Source of the DNA: Multifurca ochricompacta
Taxonomy: Eukaryota; Basidiomycota; Agaricomycetes; Russulales; Russulaceae
Assembly (NCBI GenBank): GCA_022496185.1
Contig: WTXG01000154.1
Location: forward strand, 1 to 64,000
Reading direction: 5' to 3'
Length of the DNA stretch: 64,000 nt
Part shown: positions 33,094 to 43,312 of the stretch, one piece after another
Layout: each line of letters opens with the position of its first letter
Position numbering within the stretch: the stretch's first letter is position 1
Notes under the pieces: model-generated
Seen by the model: only the letters and a program-made list of their open reading frames with translations
What the model was told of the DNA's origin: nothing
Database searches by the model: none
Program-made: the position numbers and the translations under genes

Positions 33094-34237
33094 TTTGCAA
33101 ATGCCTTTTCTACCAGTATGGCACGCACTTCCTCGCTTTCTTTCATCATGTTGGCCCATATATCCTGAGCCTTTTCTTCTTTTGACCGTTTATCCACGGT
33201 GGGGGGGTTATTCTGGACAGGATGTTCTTGACTAGGGGGTTGGGCAAACCCTGCGAAAAGAGGTCTAGCGTTGCCTCTTCATCGGTGTCATAACCGGCCC
33301 TGTTGGCCAGGCTTCTGAACTTGGCGACGTAAGCGTCAAGTTCTCCTTTCTCCATCCTAAGGGACTTTAGTTCCCGGGCTGCTTTCTGCTTGGCCTGCCT
33401 GTCTGTAAAGGCGTCCTTGAACCTTTCTGCTACGGTCTCCCAAAGACCTTCGCTTGTGGTACGACGCCCGCTTTCAACCTGCTTGTTTAGCCATTCTAAC
33501 TGCTCCATTGTCCAGTCGTCCACTGCGTCCCCTCAGATCAATGAAAGGAACAGGTTGGCACGCTGGAACGGGTTAACGATTTGTGGGACATCATGATTGA
33601 AGTTCTTGAAGGTTGTGAACTCCAACATGAACTTCTTGCTTTGCGAGCGATCTCCTGTAAATGTCTGGGGTAATACTCCCGACAGCCGTCCCGATGGGGG
33701 AGGGATATTTGGTGGAGGTGCCACTGGGGCTGGCGGGGCGGGATCTGGAAGTTGGGCGGCGATGGTAGACATGAGTGGGTGAGGTACGGTGATGGTTTCT
33801 GTGGATTGTATTGATATCTGGGGAGTTGTCAAAGCAGGGGCTCTGAACGTGACAACTGTGGGTGCAACCGGAAACGTAGTCGCTGCTAATGCCGGTGCTT
33901 CTTCTTCACTAGGGTCTTCGACATACTCCTCAGGTTCGGAGTCTGTGACAATGGCCAGAGGGTTTTCTCTCCACGGGCCTAGTCCAAATTCGGGTGGGGC
34001 AGGTCTGGTCGTGACCCAAGAGTTTCGACTGTCTGAGTATCGGATACAATACCAAACTCTTTTCTCGTCGTCGTACTCTACTGGTTGGTATCTTCCGTCG
34101 TGATAGACGTAGTATCCAAACTCGGTTTCAAAGTCTTTCCAGGTGGCAGAGCCAAGTACTTGCTGTGAAAGATTATTCTCGTCTCTGCGCTCGATGAGTT
34201 CTTCTCGGAAGAGGGTCTGACTGCGGCTAGAAGCCAC
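33078..34237 (-). pseudogene. gag: Gypsy D gag, nonsense codon and knuckle deletion
   Basis: Starts at the conserved GTG (34235-34237, ACAGTGG). The frame is interrupted by TGA near 33534 (LI*GDA, relatives LIRGDA). After NPLVKNI (near 33226) the sequence jumps to the segment equivalent to PVQNNPPTVDKR, so roughly 340 bp with the linker and the single CCHC knuckle are missing compared with gypsy B. Near the end the zero-frame A AAA AAG run precedes the -1 pol frame. Confidence 0.87.
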
Positions 34238-34256
34238 TGTGAGAGACTCGACTTGA

Positions 34257-34845
34257 TGTTACATCCGGTGTGGGATGTTCCGCACGACTTGTGCGACAGC
34301 GTTGGTCAAGAGTTTCAGATAAGAGGTCAATAGGACCTCTTGGAGTTTTAGGGGACAAGTCAAAGTCAAAGGGGCTGTTCCCTAAGACGATGGTGAGCGG
34401 AGAGTGCCGAAAGCACTGAGACAGACGAGTCAGAGATCGCAAGGGGAAGTCCGAAAGACGAACACCGATGTATTCAATAAGTCGAGTCTGAGGTCTACAA
34501 TGTAGCTACAGCGGGCTTATATACGTAATCGAGTGGGCATCTAAAGATAAGATAATCTAGGATCATGTGGGCCCGAATATACGAAAGCGGAGGGCGTAAA
34601 GTCGCGCTTCTGATAGGGAATTAAGTAAGTGTCCGGGCTTAGAGATAAGGGATAAGAGATAAGCAAATGGCGGGTCAAACATAAGTACATTGATATAAAC
34701 AAAGGCAAAGACGGTCACGGGGAAGGAAGTAGAGCATGTGAAGGATCCCACGATGGAGACGTGATCTGGTAGTGGAGAGTAGGTGGCAAGGAGGGGTTGT
34801 CGTTGGGTAAAAAGAAAAAGACAGGGAGGGATGGGGTTCGTAACA
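34257..34845 (-). repeat. Gypsy D 5' LTR
   Basis: 589 bp; minus-strand self-complementary PBS at 34244-34254, 2 nt away. Confidence 0.94.
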
Positions 34846-34850
34846 TCTGG

Positions 34851-35019
34851 AGTCGTTGGCTGATGAAGTTGTCTGTAGCTCCAGAGTCGATCAAGATTCA
34901 TCTGTTGGCCATCTTCTGTTTGGTTTCAAAATGTACTGGTATTTTTAATGATTTGAAACGACTAGTGTACACAGAAGTTACATGGAGTGCTCTTGCCCAG
35001 GCCAATGGGGTCGAGCCGA
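34851..35019 (-). pseudogene. pol: Gypsy A pol 5' part (protease N-terminus)
   Basis: Reads IGSTPLAWARALHVTSVYTSRFKSLKIPV and then LIDSGATDNFIS, with one stop between, up to the gypsy D insertion. It begins just after the gag stop in the -1 frame. Confidence 0.82.
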
Positions 35020-37066
35020 TCAAAAATCCTTCTGGCCAAAGGCCTTATCAACGATCAAGGCACATACTGCCTCATCTTCATTCATCATGTGTTCCCAGAT
35101 AGCCGCCGCTTTCTGTTCTTTGGTCTTTGGGGCGGTTACTGGGTTTTCTTTTACTGGGGTAGGTAGATTCTGTACCGGTGGTGTCGTGATAGTGGCAGCT
35201 ACTGTTGCTTCTGTGGCACGAACGGTTTTCTTTGGGCAGAATCACGACATATGCCCTTGTGCTCAGCAGTGGAAGCAGCGCCCTTCCTTCATGAGGTTTT
35301 TCTTTTCATCGTCAGTGAGGGCTGCACAAGCCTTGGTGCAATTGGCCAATGTGTCCATGGCATTGGGGTCTTGAGGATGAGTAGGTTTCACCCCAAACAC
35401 CGCCTTCCACTGATCGTGGGTTTTACCCTTTTTTGTATCAACTCCAAATCGTGTTTGGAAGTCTAGATAATCCTGCTGCTGTGTCCTGGCAGCACTTGTC
35501 CACTGGCTCCATGATTCGGGGTGATGGAATTGAATGATGTTTTTCACCAGGGGGTTGGGCAGCCCCTGGGAGAAGAGGTCAAGCGTCGCCTCTTCATTTA
35601 CATTGTACCCCGCTCTCTTGGCCAGGTTGTGGAATCTCGCTACATAGCCATCCAAGTCACTGTTGACACAGGACGTGTCTGGAGATGCTTCAGGCATCTA
35701 AGGTTCGCTTCAGCTGTAGATTAGATTAGATTAGATTTCGGAGTATCGGACTTTTTATGTTATCTTTATTACACTTCTTTCCCTTCTTACTCAGCTGATT
35801 AGTGATGGACTTAGTAATGCGCAGTAAGCATGTGATATCTCATTGGCCAATGGCCTTTATCCCTCTCTGTTTATTGTCCGGCACTTGTGGACTTATTCCC
35901 AGTGCGCACAGACCATTTCCCCTGGCCCCTGTGGGTATATAAGGGTGTCTGTTTTGTCTCTTTCACTTCAGAGTTCTTCTAACCTCTGAAGTGTAAGTTC
36001 CTTCTTTACTATACTGACTTTTACCTTTAACTAATCGTCTTATGTAGACTATCTGTTTTCTAGGTCAGTAGTATAGTTAATAGAGTTCTTCTAACCTCTG
36101 AAGTACTATCTGTTTTCTAGCCTAACCCACTACTAACCACAGTCAGTATAACCAGCAGCATGATTGTTTGACAGTCACCTCTCTCCATTTTGAGGGACTT
36201 CAATTCTCTGGCAGCCTTCTGTTTGGCCTGCCCATCTGTGAAGGCGTCTTTAAATCTTTGCACCACTACATCCCACAGATCTTCATCTGTGGTTCTAATT
36301 CCAGCTGTAACTCTGTCGTTCAGCCATTCAATCTGCTCCATTGTCCAATCATCGACGGAATCCCCTCTGATGAGTGAGAGGAAAAGGTTGGTTCATTGGA
36401 AAGGGTTCACGATTTGTGGGACGTCATGATTGAAATTTTTAAACGTCTCGAACTCAAGCATGAACTTTTTGCTCTGTGATCGATTGCCGGTAAATGTGGT
36501 CAGCAGGACTCCCATAAGGCGTCCTGATGGGGGGGAAGGTTCGGGGCAGGGACAACTGGAGCGGGGTCAGGTAACTGTGCAGTGATGGTCGACATTGTAG
36601 GATAAGTGATGGTTGGGGTGTCTGAAGTTTGTCGTGTGATCTGGGGAGAGACTAAAGCAGATGTTCTGAATGTAGTACTCTCTGGTGCAACTGTCTGAGC
36701 CGTAAAACTAGTGGCTATGACTTGTGCATCTTCGCTGCTTTCTTTGATGTATTCTTCTGGTTCTGAATCTGTGACGATGGCTGGAGGATTCTCTCTCCAA
36801 GGTCCTAGGCCGTACTCTGGTGGGGTGGGTCCTGTGGTAACCCAGGAATGATGGCTTCTAGAGTAATGGATACAGTACCAGACCCTCTTCTGTTCGTTGT
36901 ATTCAACTGGCTGGTACTGGTCATCATGATAGACGTAATATCCAAACTCGGTTTCAAAGTCTTTCCAGATGGCAGAGCCAAGGACTTGTTGTGAAAGATT
37001 ATCCTTGTCTCGGTGGTTGATGAGTTCTTCGTTGTGCAAGGTCTGACTGCAGCTGGATGAAGCCAC
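35020..37066 (-). pseudogene. gag: Gypsy A gag, interrupted by a copia solo LTR
   Basis: From the GTG at 37066 (ACCGTGG) the conserved N-terminus (WKDFETEFGYYVYHDDQYQPVEY) runs to a frameshift at the G run near 36530. It continues through MEQIEWLNDRVTAGIRTTDEDLWD to the copia LTR at 36173, and resumes at 35655 with LDGYVARFHNLAKRAGY. The CCHC knuckle carries two TGA codons (CFHC*AQGHMS*FC). Stop at 35020-35022. Confidence 0.88.
35661..36173 (+). repeat. Copia solo LTR in gypsy A gag
   Basis: 513 bp, same family as 1945-2447 and 38669-39174, flanked by perfect TSD GTCAC (35656-35660, 36174-36178). No internal copia sequence, so it arose by LTR recombination after insertion. Confidence 0.95.
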
Positions 37067-37088
37067 GGTGAGGGGAGACTCAACTTAA

Positions 37089-37684
37089 TGTAACGCCTGG
37101 TGCAGGTGTTCGTCACGACGTGTGATGGGTCGCATAGCAAAACTATGAAGTCAAGTGTATACTGTCTTCCAAGTATACGGAGGTCGGGTGAGAAGTCAGC
37201 ACCAAGGAGCTAATCCCTTAGTACTGGTGAGCAGAAAAGTGCCAGAAGCACTGAGACAATTCAAGGGTCGGGTCTTAGGTATCACCCAGAAGGTAATGCA
37301 CCAAGTCGATTAAGAAGTCGAGTCTAAGGTATACAGGCTATCTAGGCAGGCCTTATATACGTAATAGAGGTCAGAGTCTGAATCGGAGTAATGTACTCGA
37401 TGTATCAACAAAGTCGTAATCTATCCTAGAAGAGAACAGAGTCAAGTGGGCCAGATGAGAATATACATAGATGGATCCAGTATAATCGCGATTCTGGTGG
37501 GAAAATATGTAAGAGTCCTGAGGTAAGGTACGAGTCATAGATAAGCAAGAAGTCAAGTCAGAGATAAGGAACAAATAGGCACAAAGGAAGTCATAACATG
37601 GTCAACAAGGGGCAAATAGGGCCAAACAAAGTATCACGTGATGGAGGAAAAAGAAAGCAAGATGACGCCATGGGGTTCATAACA
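37089..37684 (-). repeat. Gypsy A 5' LTR
   Basis: 596 bp. The minus-strand PBS at 37076-37086 reads AAGTTGAGTCT. It pairs with the LTR's AGACTCGACTT with one G-U pair, and sits 2 nt from the LTR. Confidence 0.93.
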
Positions 37685-37689
37685 TCTAC

Positions 37690-38417
37690 CCTCTGGCGTG
37701 GATGTTCATTTGGTCAAGTTTGAAGACCAGGCATCTACCTCTGAAGTTAAGAGGTATCAGCAGTTAATGGGGTCTCTGCTTTGGGTGCAGATTGGAAGCA
37801 GACCTGACATTAGTTTTGCTGTTGCACGCCTTAGCCAATTTGCTTCCAACCCTTCCCAGCAGCACATGCGACTAGCAAAGTATGTCTTAGCTTATCTAAA
37901 TGCTACAAAAGACTACAAGTTGCACTATTCTGGAGGGAATGGTGAAGTAGGCCTTCATGGCTTTGTGGACTCCTCATGGGGAGATCAAGAGGACCGCCAC
38001 TCCACCTCAGGCTATGTCTTTTTCCTTGCTAATGGAGCCATTAGTTGGTGCTCCAGAAAGCAGAAGACAGTAGCACAGTCCACCACTGAAGCCGAGTATA
38101 TGAGCCTTGCTGAGGCTTCAAATCAGGCAGTGTGGTATAGGACCTTTATGCAGGAATTGGGATATGAAGTTAGTTCACCCATACAACTGCATTGTGACAA
38201 TAAGGGAGCAGTAGATCTTGCGTTAAACCCTGTCACAGGAAGGCGATCAAAGCACATACCAATAAAGTACCATGCTATTAGGGAGTATGTAGAATCACAC
38301 CAGATAGACTTGGTGCAAACTCCCACTGGAGAGATGCTAGCAGATGGTCTTACAAAGTCTCTGCCTAGATCATCTTTTGATCACATGGTAACTGGATTTG
38401 GACTAGTGCTGGAATGA
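37690..38417 (+). CDS. Copia gag-pol, second part (RT end and RNase H)
   Basis: Continues the codon broken at 6978 (YTPLPSGVDVHLVKFEDQ). Contains RSRPDISF-type RT end (GSRPDISFAVARLSQF) and RNase H: DSSWGDQEDRHSTSGYVF, TEAEYMSL, HCDNKGAVDLALNP, RSKHIPIKYHAIREYV. Ends at TGA 38415. No stop within this part. As a piece of an interrupted element it is not expressed as such. Confidence 0.93.
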
Positions 38418-38668
38418 AGGAGCTGGAATCTGGAGACTTTGTTCACCAGTCTCACTTTCCCACCATGCCACATGAGCACATTCTCGACCTCGAGAGTGAC
38501 GCAAGAGGTGTGTAGACTTGCATAAGTGAATCTACAACTCGTATGCAAAACTCACAAAGAGTTAGAGAAGTTGGATCTCTGGCTGGTGATATGTTCATTT
38601 AATTGTGAACAGCAGTGTGCTCATTCAATTCATTCCATCTTATGATCGATGCCTTCACCATGGAGGGA
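38418..38668 (+). other. Copia 3' untranslated region
   Basis: Non-coding. It ends in the purine-rich TGGAGGGA directly before the 3' LTR, the probable polypurine tract. Confidence 0.6.
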
Positions 38669-39174
38669 TGTTGACATGGGACGTGTCTGGAGATGCTTCA
38701 GGCATCTGAGGATCACTTTAGCTGTAGATAAGATTAGATTAGGTTCCGGAGTTTCGGACTTTTTACAATATCTTTATTACATTTCTTTCTCACCTTACTC
38801 AGCTGATTAGTGATGTCCTTAGTAATGCACAGTAAGCACGTGATATCTCTTTGGCTGATGGCCTTTATCCCTCTCTGTTTATTGCCCAGCACTTGTGGAC
38901 TTATTCCCAGTGCGCACAGACCATTTCCCCTGGCCCCCATGGGTATATAAGGGTGTCTATTTCATCTCTTCCACTTCAGAGTTTCTTCAACCTCTGAAGT
39001 GTAAGTTCTACTATATCTTCTACTTTACCTTCAACTAACATCTCCTGTAGATACTTGTCTTTTAGGTCAGTAGTATAGTATTATAGAGTTTCTTCAACCT
39101 CTGAAGTATACTTGTCTTTTAGCCTCACCGCTACTAACCACAGTCAGTATAACCAGCAGCATGATTGTTTGACA
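38669..39174 (+). repeat. Copia 3' LTR
   Basis: 506 bp, TGTTGACA...TGTTTGACA, followed by the GAAGG duplication. TATATAAG near 38944. Confidence 0.95.
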
Positions 39175-40011
39175 GAAGGCAGGCATGGCCACTTGTGCCA
39201 GCCATCCCACACAGAGGTTCACACGGAGGGATTTGTCAATGTCGGTGCTAAGTGCATTGAGGTGGGTCTGGGCTGAGGATTGACATCCATTTACGATCTG
39301 GTGGAGCTGGGCCACCATGGCCTGAATGTGTGAAAGCAGAGTTTGGGGGACTGCAGCCCCACATGGTAGGGACACTGCATCTGTGAAGTCACCTCCCTCA
39401 TGGTAGTCCAGAAGGGAGATCACTGATGGAGATCGGAGGAAGCCACATATAGTGGCTCCCAGGATGTTACGGAGCAATCTGCCCCAGGATACTGGTTCAA
39501 GACCAGTGTGGTAGGTGTGCTCACCTGAACATTGGAGGCCAGCGTCGAGGAGAGCAGTGGTGATGCTGTTGGATTGCTCCAGCATCAAGGATGAAATGCC
39601 CATATTGGACTGAGTATCCATGCAGAGGGCAGCCGCAAGGTAATAGAGAGAGTAGCCCATGCTACCCTTGGAGGTGAGTTGAAGGTCCTGGCAACGGGCC
39701 TCGTTCAAAAACTCAACGCAGCATTCATGGGCGGTGACATTGAGGTGAAGGGCACGGTCTGGCATGTCGACCAGATCATAGAGCATCAGGCAGAGATATG
39801 CGAGTAGCACATCATCCGAGGCAAGCTCAGGTGGGAAGCTGATGGGGTTAACAGCCCCATGGAGGAGATGTGGACCCCCAGTGCACAGGGGTGGGACATA
39901 GGGAGGAGGAGGAGACAGGGTCACGACTTGTGCCCCAACAGCGACAATCGATGAGTCCGTCGAAGCCGATGAGCTCACCTCAATAGGGTTGGCAGCATTG
40001 CCACCAGACAT
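39175..40011 (-). pseudogene. Unrecognised ORF inside hAT H0, 5' part
   Basis: Starts at a true ATG (MSGGNAANPIEV) and is open for 277 codons up to the copia insertion. It continues in frame into 1841-1944, giving at least 311 codons. Composition: Ser/Thr/Pro-rich N-terminus (residues 1-45), then a mostly alpha-helical-looking domain with scattered Cys (CLMLYDLVDMP, YLAAALCMDT, GRLLRNILGATICGFL). I recognise no family. The ATG lies only about 240 bp inside the H0 terminus (ignoring the solo LTR), so it may be an element-encoded or cargo gene. No second exon is evident. Confidence 0.5.
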
Positions 40012-40227
40012 AGCATGTGTGGTTTATTCTGGGCTGAAGGGGCCCGCAACAAAAGGACGAGAAAATTGGTATGTGTTACAATCTATCTAGCAAAATCACC
40101 CCAAAGTGAGCAAGGCTCAAGCTTGATGGTGGTGGTTTGAGAGAAAAAAGTGGTGTCAATGATTGACTTGAGCTGGTATGGTACAGGTACAGCACCGTAC
40201 TACAGCACCATCATACCATAAGCTATG

Positions 40228-40806
40228 TGTTACGTCCAGTGCGGGATGTTCCACATGACTTGTGTGACAGCATGATACAGGGGTTTGGATAAGAGACCAA
40301 TAGGATCTCTTGGAGTGAAGTGTGACGAGTCAAAGTCAAAGAGGCTGTACTCTAAGACGATGGTGAGCAGAAAGTGCCAAAAGCACTGAGACAAGCAGAC
40401 GTTCAAGAGACAAGAGAGAGTCCAGAAGACTAGCACTGATGTATTCAATAAGTCGAGTCTGAGCTCTACAGTATGAACTATAGCTGACTTATATATGTAA
40501 GAAGATGGGCGTCTACTGGCAAGAATCATGGAGTCAAGTGGGCCCAAATATATGGAAGCGGAGGGCGTAAAGCCTGGCTTCTACTGATAGGGGATTAAGT
40601 AAATGTCCAGTCATACGATAAGGAGATAAGCGATAAGAGACGAAGTCAGAGGGTAAACATAGGCAAACAAGAGGATCACGGGGATGGGCGAAGAGCATGT
40701 GATGGGTCCCACGATGGAGACGTGATCTGGTAATGAAGTGTGGGCAGTAGCAAGGGGTTGTCATTGGGCAGGAAAAAGAAAGCAGGAAGAGACGGGGTTC
40801 ATAACA
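40228..40806 (-). repeat. Gypsy solo LTR (B/C family)
   Basis: 579 bp with TGTTACGTCC...CATAACA ends. Flanks CTATG (40223-40227) and CTACG (40807-40811) are a TSD with one change. The related H2 terminus at 45095-45105 shows the uninterrupted target with CTACG, so the left copy mutated. Confidence 0.9.
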
Positions 40807-40830
40807 CTACGGGTACGGCGCGCAGCCCTA
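40807..40830 (-). repeat. Right terminus of hAT element H0
   Basis: On the minus strand the terminus reads TAGGGCTGCGCGCCGTACCC, matching the H2 left end (45077, TAGGGCTGTGCGC) and its right end. The next 8 bp, TTACCTAT (40831-40838), also begin the interrupted monooxygenase exon and are the presumed TSD. The left end of H0 is outside the window or lost. Confidence 0.75.
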
Positions 40831-41345
40831 TTACCTATCCATTGCTGTGGATGGTTTCCCGAATTTTTTTTTTGGAGGTGGACCCAACTTGGCTGTGAAT
40901 TCGGGTTCTTTACTTGCTATGTTTGAACATCAGGTTGAGTATGCGGTCAGCACGAGTTTGAAGTTGCAGCATGAGAGGTTGAAGAGTATTGAGGTTAAAC
41001 AAGTTGTGGTGGATGATTGGAGGGCTTATATGGAGGTGAGTGAGCGTTGTTTCTGATTCGAAAGCTTTTTTCTCTCTCGGTTCAGTGACTATCAGGTTTA
41101 TATTTCATTACTTCGTATAGGCATTTTTCCCGAAGCCAATGTTACTGCAGCTCGCATGGGGTTTTTTTTGGTGGGGGGGAACTGATATGAACCGCGCAAC
41201 GCGTTTGTTTTTGTCTTTTTTTTTTAAGTTTTGGCAGACGGTCTATACAGATCCTTGTCATTTGTGGTACAAGGACACTGAAGGTTGCATTGTTGAGGTT
41301 TCAGCACCCTGATCAAGGGACATTCAATCTCAGGAAAAGTATAGC

Positions 41346-42781
41346 TAGTGATTGTCAAGGGTTTTCATACCCGCACAGGTAAGCGCCACGGGTTTTGCCG
41401 GGTACGGGTACGGGTATATGGCTCCCAACCCGTGGAAACCCGTACCCACACGGCGGGTTTGGCGGGTATAGGCGCCAATTATGCATTGACAAGATCAGTA
41501 GAAATTCTAAGATAAAACACATCTGCAGCCACAAAAATAAAAGATCTCGTCTGATGTATGCTACAGGGTATCTTTAAATATGTTCTAGTATTATCATATG
41601 AAGTATCAAAGCAGATCAATGGTGCGATGTAAAATAAAAGTGTTATCAGTGATCCACTTCTTGAAAATCATGATGCATCTGTTTTATTAACGCGCGATCA
41701 ATTCTGCCGGTCTGGCACTATCTAAAATACTCTCTAGACTACTTTAGACTATAATATAATCAAATTATCAAATTAGTTTACTGAAACAAGGCCCGCGTGT
41801 ATCTACAAGCTGCATGAGGCAGCGACTACATTGCATCGCATGGTGGTCTGACCTCCTTCCTATTAAGGAAGGTTGACTTAAACGCGCCAGGACAGTCGCG
41901 CTTGTATGAAATGAAAGAAGAATAATAAAATAGTAATGTAAATAAAGGATCCATTTAATCTTCTGAACATAAACCAACAATTTTTGAGGGATCTTGAGTA
42001 GCCATAAATGAACGCGTTGTGTCCAAGTGCTTATCTCCCTGACCGGGATGGCCCAGGCCATTTATCCGAAATGCACAGAAATGCAAAGAACAGTCACGCT
42101 TGTATAAAATTGAAACCAGAATTATAAAATAAAAATAGAATAATAAATTATCTTAATCTTATGAACATAAAACAGGAATTTTTGAGGGATCTTAAGAAGC
42201 CATAAATGAACACGTTGTGTCCAAGTGCATATCTCCTAGACTGGGATGTTCCGGGCCGGATGTCCGAAATGCGCGATGCAAGTAAAGAACTTGCACGCGT
42301 TTCATTTTATGGGTAACCCAGGTATCAAAACAATTATCCAGGGGTTACCCATACCAATGTCTATGTGTTCATCAAATTTTTTTGCATTCTGTGCAGTTAT
42401 CTGACAGGCTTTTCATCAATGTTCTATAACATCCTATATAATCATCTCTGTATACTGGGGTGGATTTTAGTTGTGCTTGTATAAAATTGAAAGCAGAATA
42501 ATAAGATAAAAATGGAATAATAAACTATCTTAATCTTCTAAACATAAAACAAGAGTCATTGAGGGATCTTAAGCAGCCACAAATGAACGCGTTGTGTATC
42601 GTCTTGGTCCAGGAAGGCCCGGGCCGGTCATCCGAAATGCGCGATGCAAGTAAAGAACTTGCACGCGTTTTCACGGGTGACCCGCGGGTAACCCGCGGGT
42701 TACCCATACCCGTAGTGACAGGTACGGGTACGGGTACGGGTACCAACGAGGATACCCCAGGGTTACCCCTGCCAATCACTA
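41346..42781. mobile_element. Non-autonomous hAT derivative (H1 family)
   Basis: 1436 bp, termini TAGTGATTGTCAAGGG... and ...CCCCTGCCAATCACTA, with perfect 8-bp TSD AGTATAGC (41338-41345 and 42782-42789). Both ends carry GGGTAC/TACCCG arrays. The left 550 bp match 61200-61757 inverted and the right 220 bp match 47308-47520 inverted, so it is an H1 copy lacking the transposase. No coding capacity. Confidence 0.92.
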
Positions 42782-42786
42782 AGTAT

Positions 42787-42860
42787 AGCCATGTTGGGGA
42801 TTGAACCCAAGACCCCCAGACATTCTAGGTCCAGTGCTCTAACCACTGAGCTACATGGCC
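42787..42860 (-). tRNA. tRNA-like sequence (possible tRNA gene, pseudogene or SINE head)
   Basis: 74 nt that fold largely as a tRNA: 7-bp acceptor stem GGCCATG/CATGGCT, D arm GCTC/GAGC, T arm TTGGG-TTCAATC-CCCAA. The pol III A box TAGCTCAGTGG and B box GGTTCAATCC are perfect. The anticodon region is irregular: the best stem CTGGA/TCTGG leaves a 9-nt loop, so no anticodon is assigned. Its 3' end overlaps the TSD of the adjacent hAT derivative. Confidence 0.55.
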
Positions 42861-43312
42861 TTGGGAACTTCAAGGTGGTCTCTGTGTGTTATGCCCTAGC
42901 CATAACCAGTCCACTCATGTACATGTGCCATTACTAGGCTTCAGGCACTTCTCAACACACGTAATCGCCCTATGGCCGGGTAAGCAATTTATCAACTCTC
43001 AGTCAGTGGGGGGTGATAACATTCACGAACTTTCAAGGTTCGTGCCTTCATGCTGCACGCATGCTCACCCACCCACAATGGGAGAGTTACGAGTATGAGT
43101 ACCTTGATGATCCAAAGAATCAACTGGCTTGGTTAGGAGATGGGCAGACGTATAATGAAAAGGTTGGACAGGGAGATTGTCAGTTTTTTCATCTTTTTTT
43201 CTTCTGTGTTCTTTCAAATGACATGACTGCCGCTGGGGGGGGGGGGGTCGCTCTTTTCTTTTTTTTGCAGTTGCATGGTATTTGGATGAAAAAGAGTTGG
43301 ATTATCCGCCTG

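Larger units (their letters stand above)
27712..34845 (-). mobile_element. Gypsy D (chromovirus with third ORF), minus strand
   Basis: 7134 bp; LTRs 27712-28300 and 34257-34845 (589 bp each); TSD TCTGG (27707-27711, 34846-34850) inside the protease of gypsy A. Gag has a nonsense codon and an internal deletion; pol has a single TGA; the third ORF is open. Closely related to B and C but with its own LTR subfamily. Confidence 0.96.
6979..37684 (-). mobile_element. Gypsy A (chromovirus), minus strand, host of four further insertions
   Basis: LTRs of 596 bp each (6979-7574, 37089-37684) with TGTAACGCC...ATAACA ends on the plus strand, flanked by TSD TCTAC (6974-6978 and 37685-37689) inside copia RT. 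After subtracting B, D and two solo LTRs the element is about 7.5 kb, coding on the minus strand: gag, pol with chromodomain, third ORF. It is the most decayed full-length copy here, with many in-frame stops and some frameshifts. It is more divergent from B/C/D than those are from each other. Confidence 0.95.
1945..39174 (+). mobile_element. Ty1/copia LTR retrotransposon, interrupted by gypsy A
   Basis: Two LTRs (503 and 506 bp) differ at roughly ten positions and are flanked by the 5-bp TSD GAAGG (1940-1944 and 39175-39179). Removing gypsy A (6979-37684 plus one TCTAC duplication) leaves an element of about 6.5 kb with one long gag-pol frame in the order gag, protease, integrase, RT, RNase H. 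That order defines Ty1/copia. Two in-frame TGA codons and the gypsy insertion make this copy non-functional. It sits inside an unrecognised minus-strand ORF. Confidence 0.95.
40832..43312 (+). pseudogene. FAD-dependent (Baeyer-Villiger-type) monooxygenase, C-terminal exons only
   Basis: Four coding pieces match the C-terminal half of the cyclohexanone-monooxygenase-like family: 40832-41035 (YLSIAVDGFPNFFFGGGPN, LLAMFEHQVEYAV), about 41229-41312 (TVYTDPCHLWYKDTEG), about 43033-43162 (GSCLHAARMLTHPQWESY, EYLDDPKNQLAWLGDG) and 43271-43312 (AWYLDEKELDYPPG). A clear intron starts GTGAGT at 41036; another ends TTTTTTGCAG at 43270. The NAD(P)H- and FAD-binding N-terminal half is absent: the gene is cut by hAT H0 exactly at 40831. 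A hAT derivative and a tRNA-like sequence lie in the third intron. Such enzymes oxidise ketones or secondary-metabolite intermediates with NADPH and O2; this copy cannot be functional. Confidence 0.82.
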
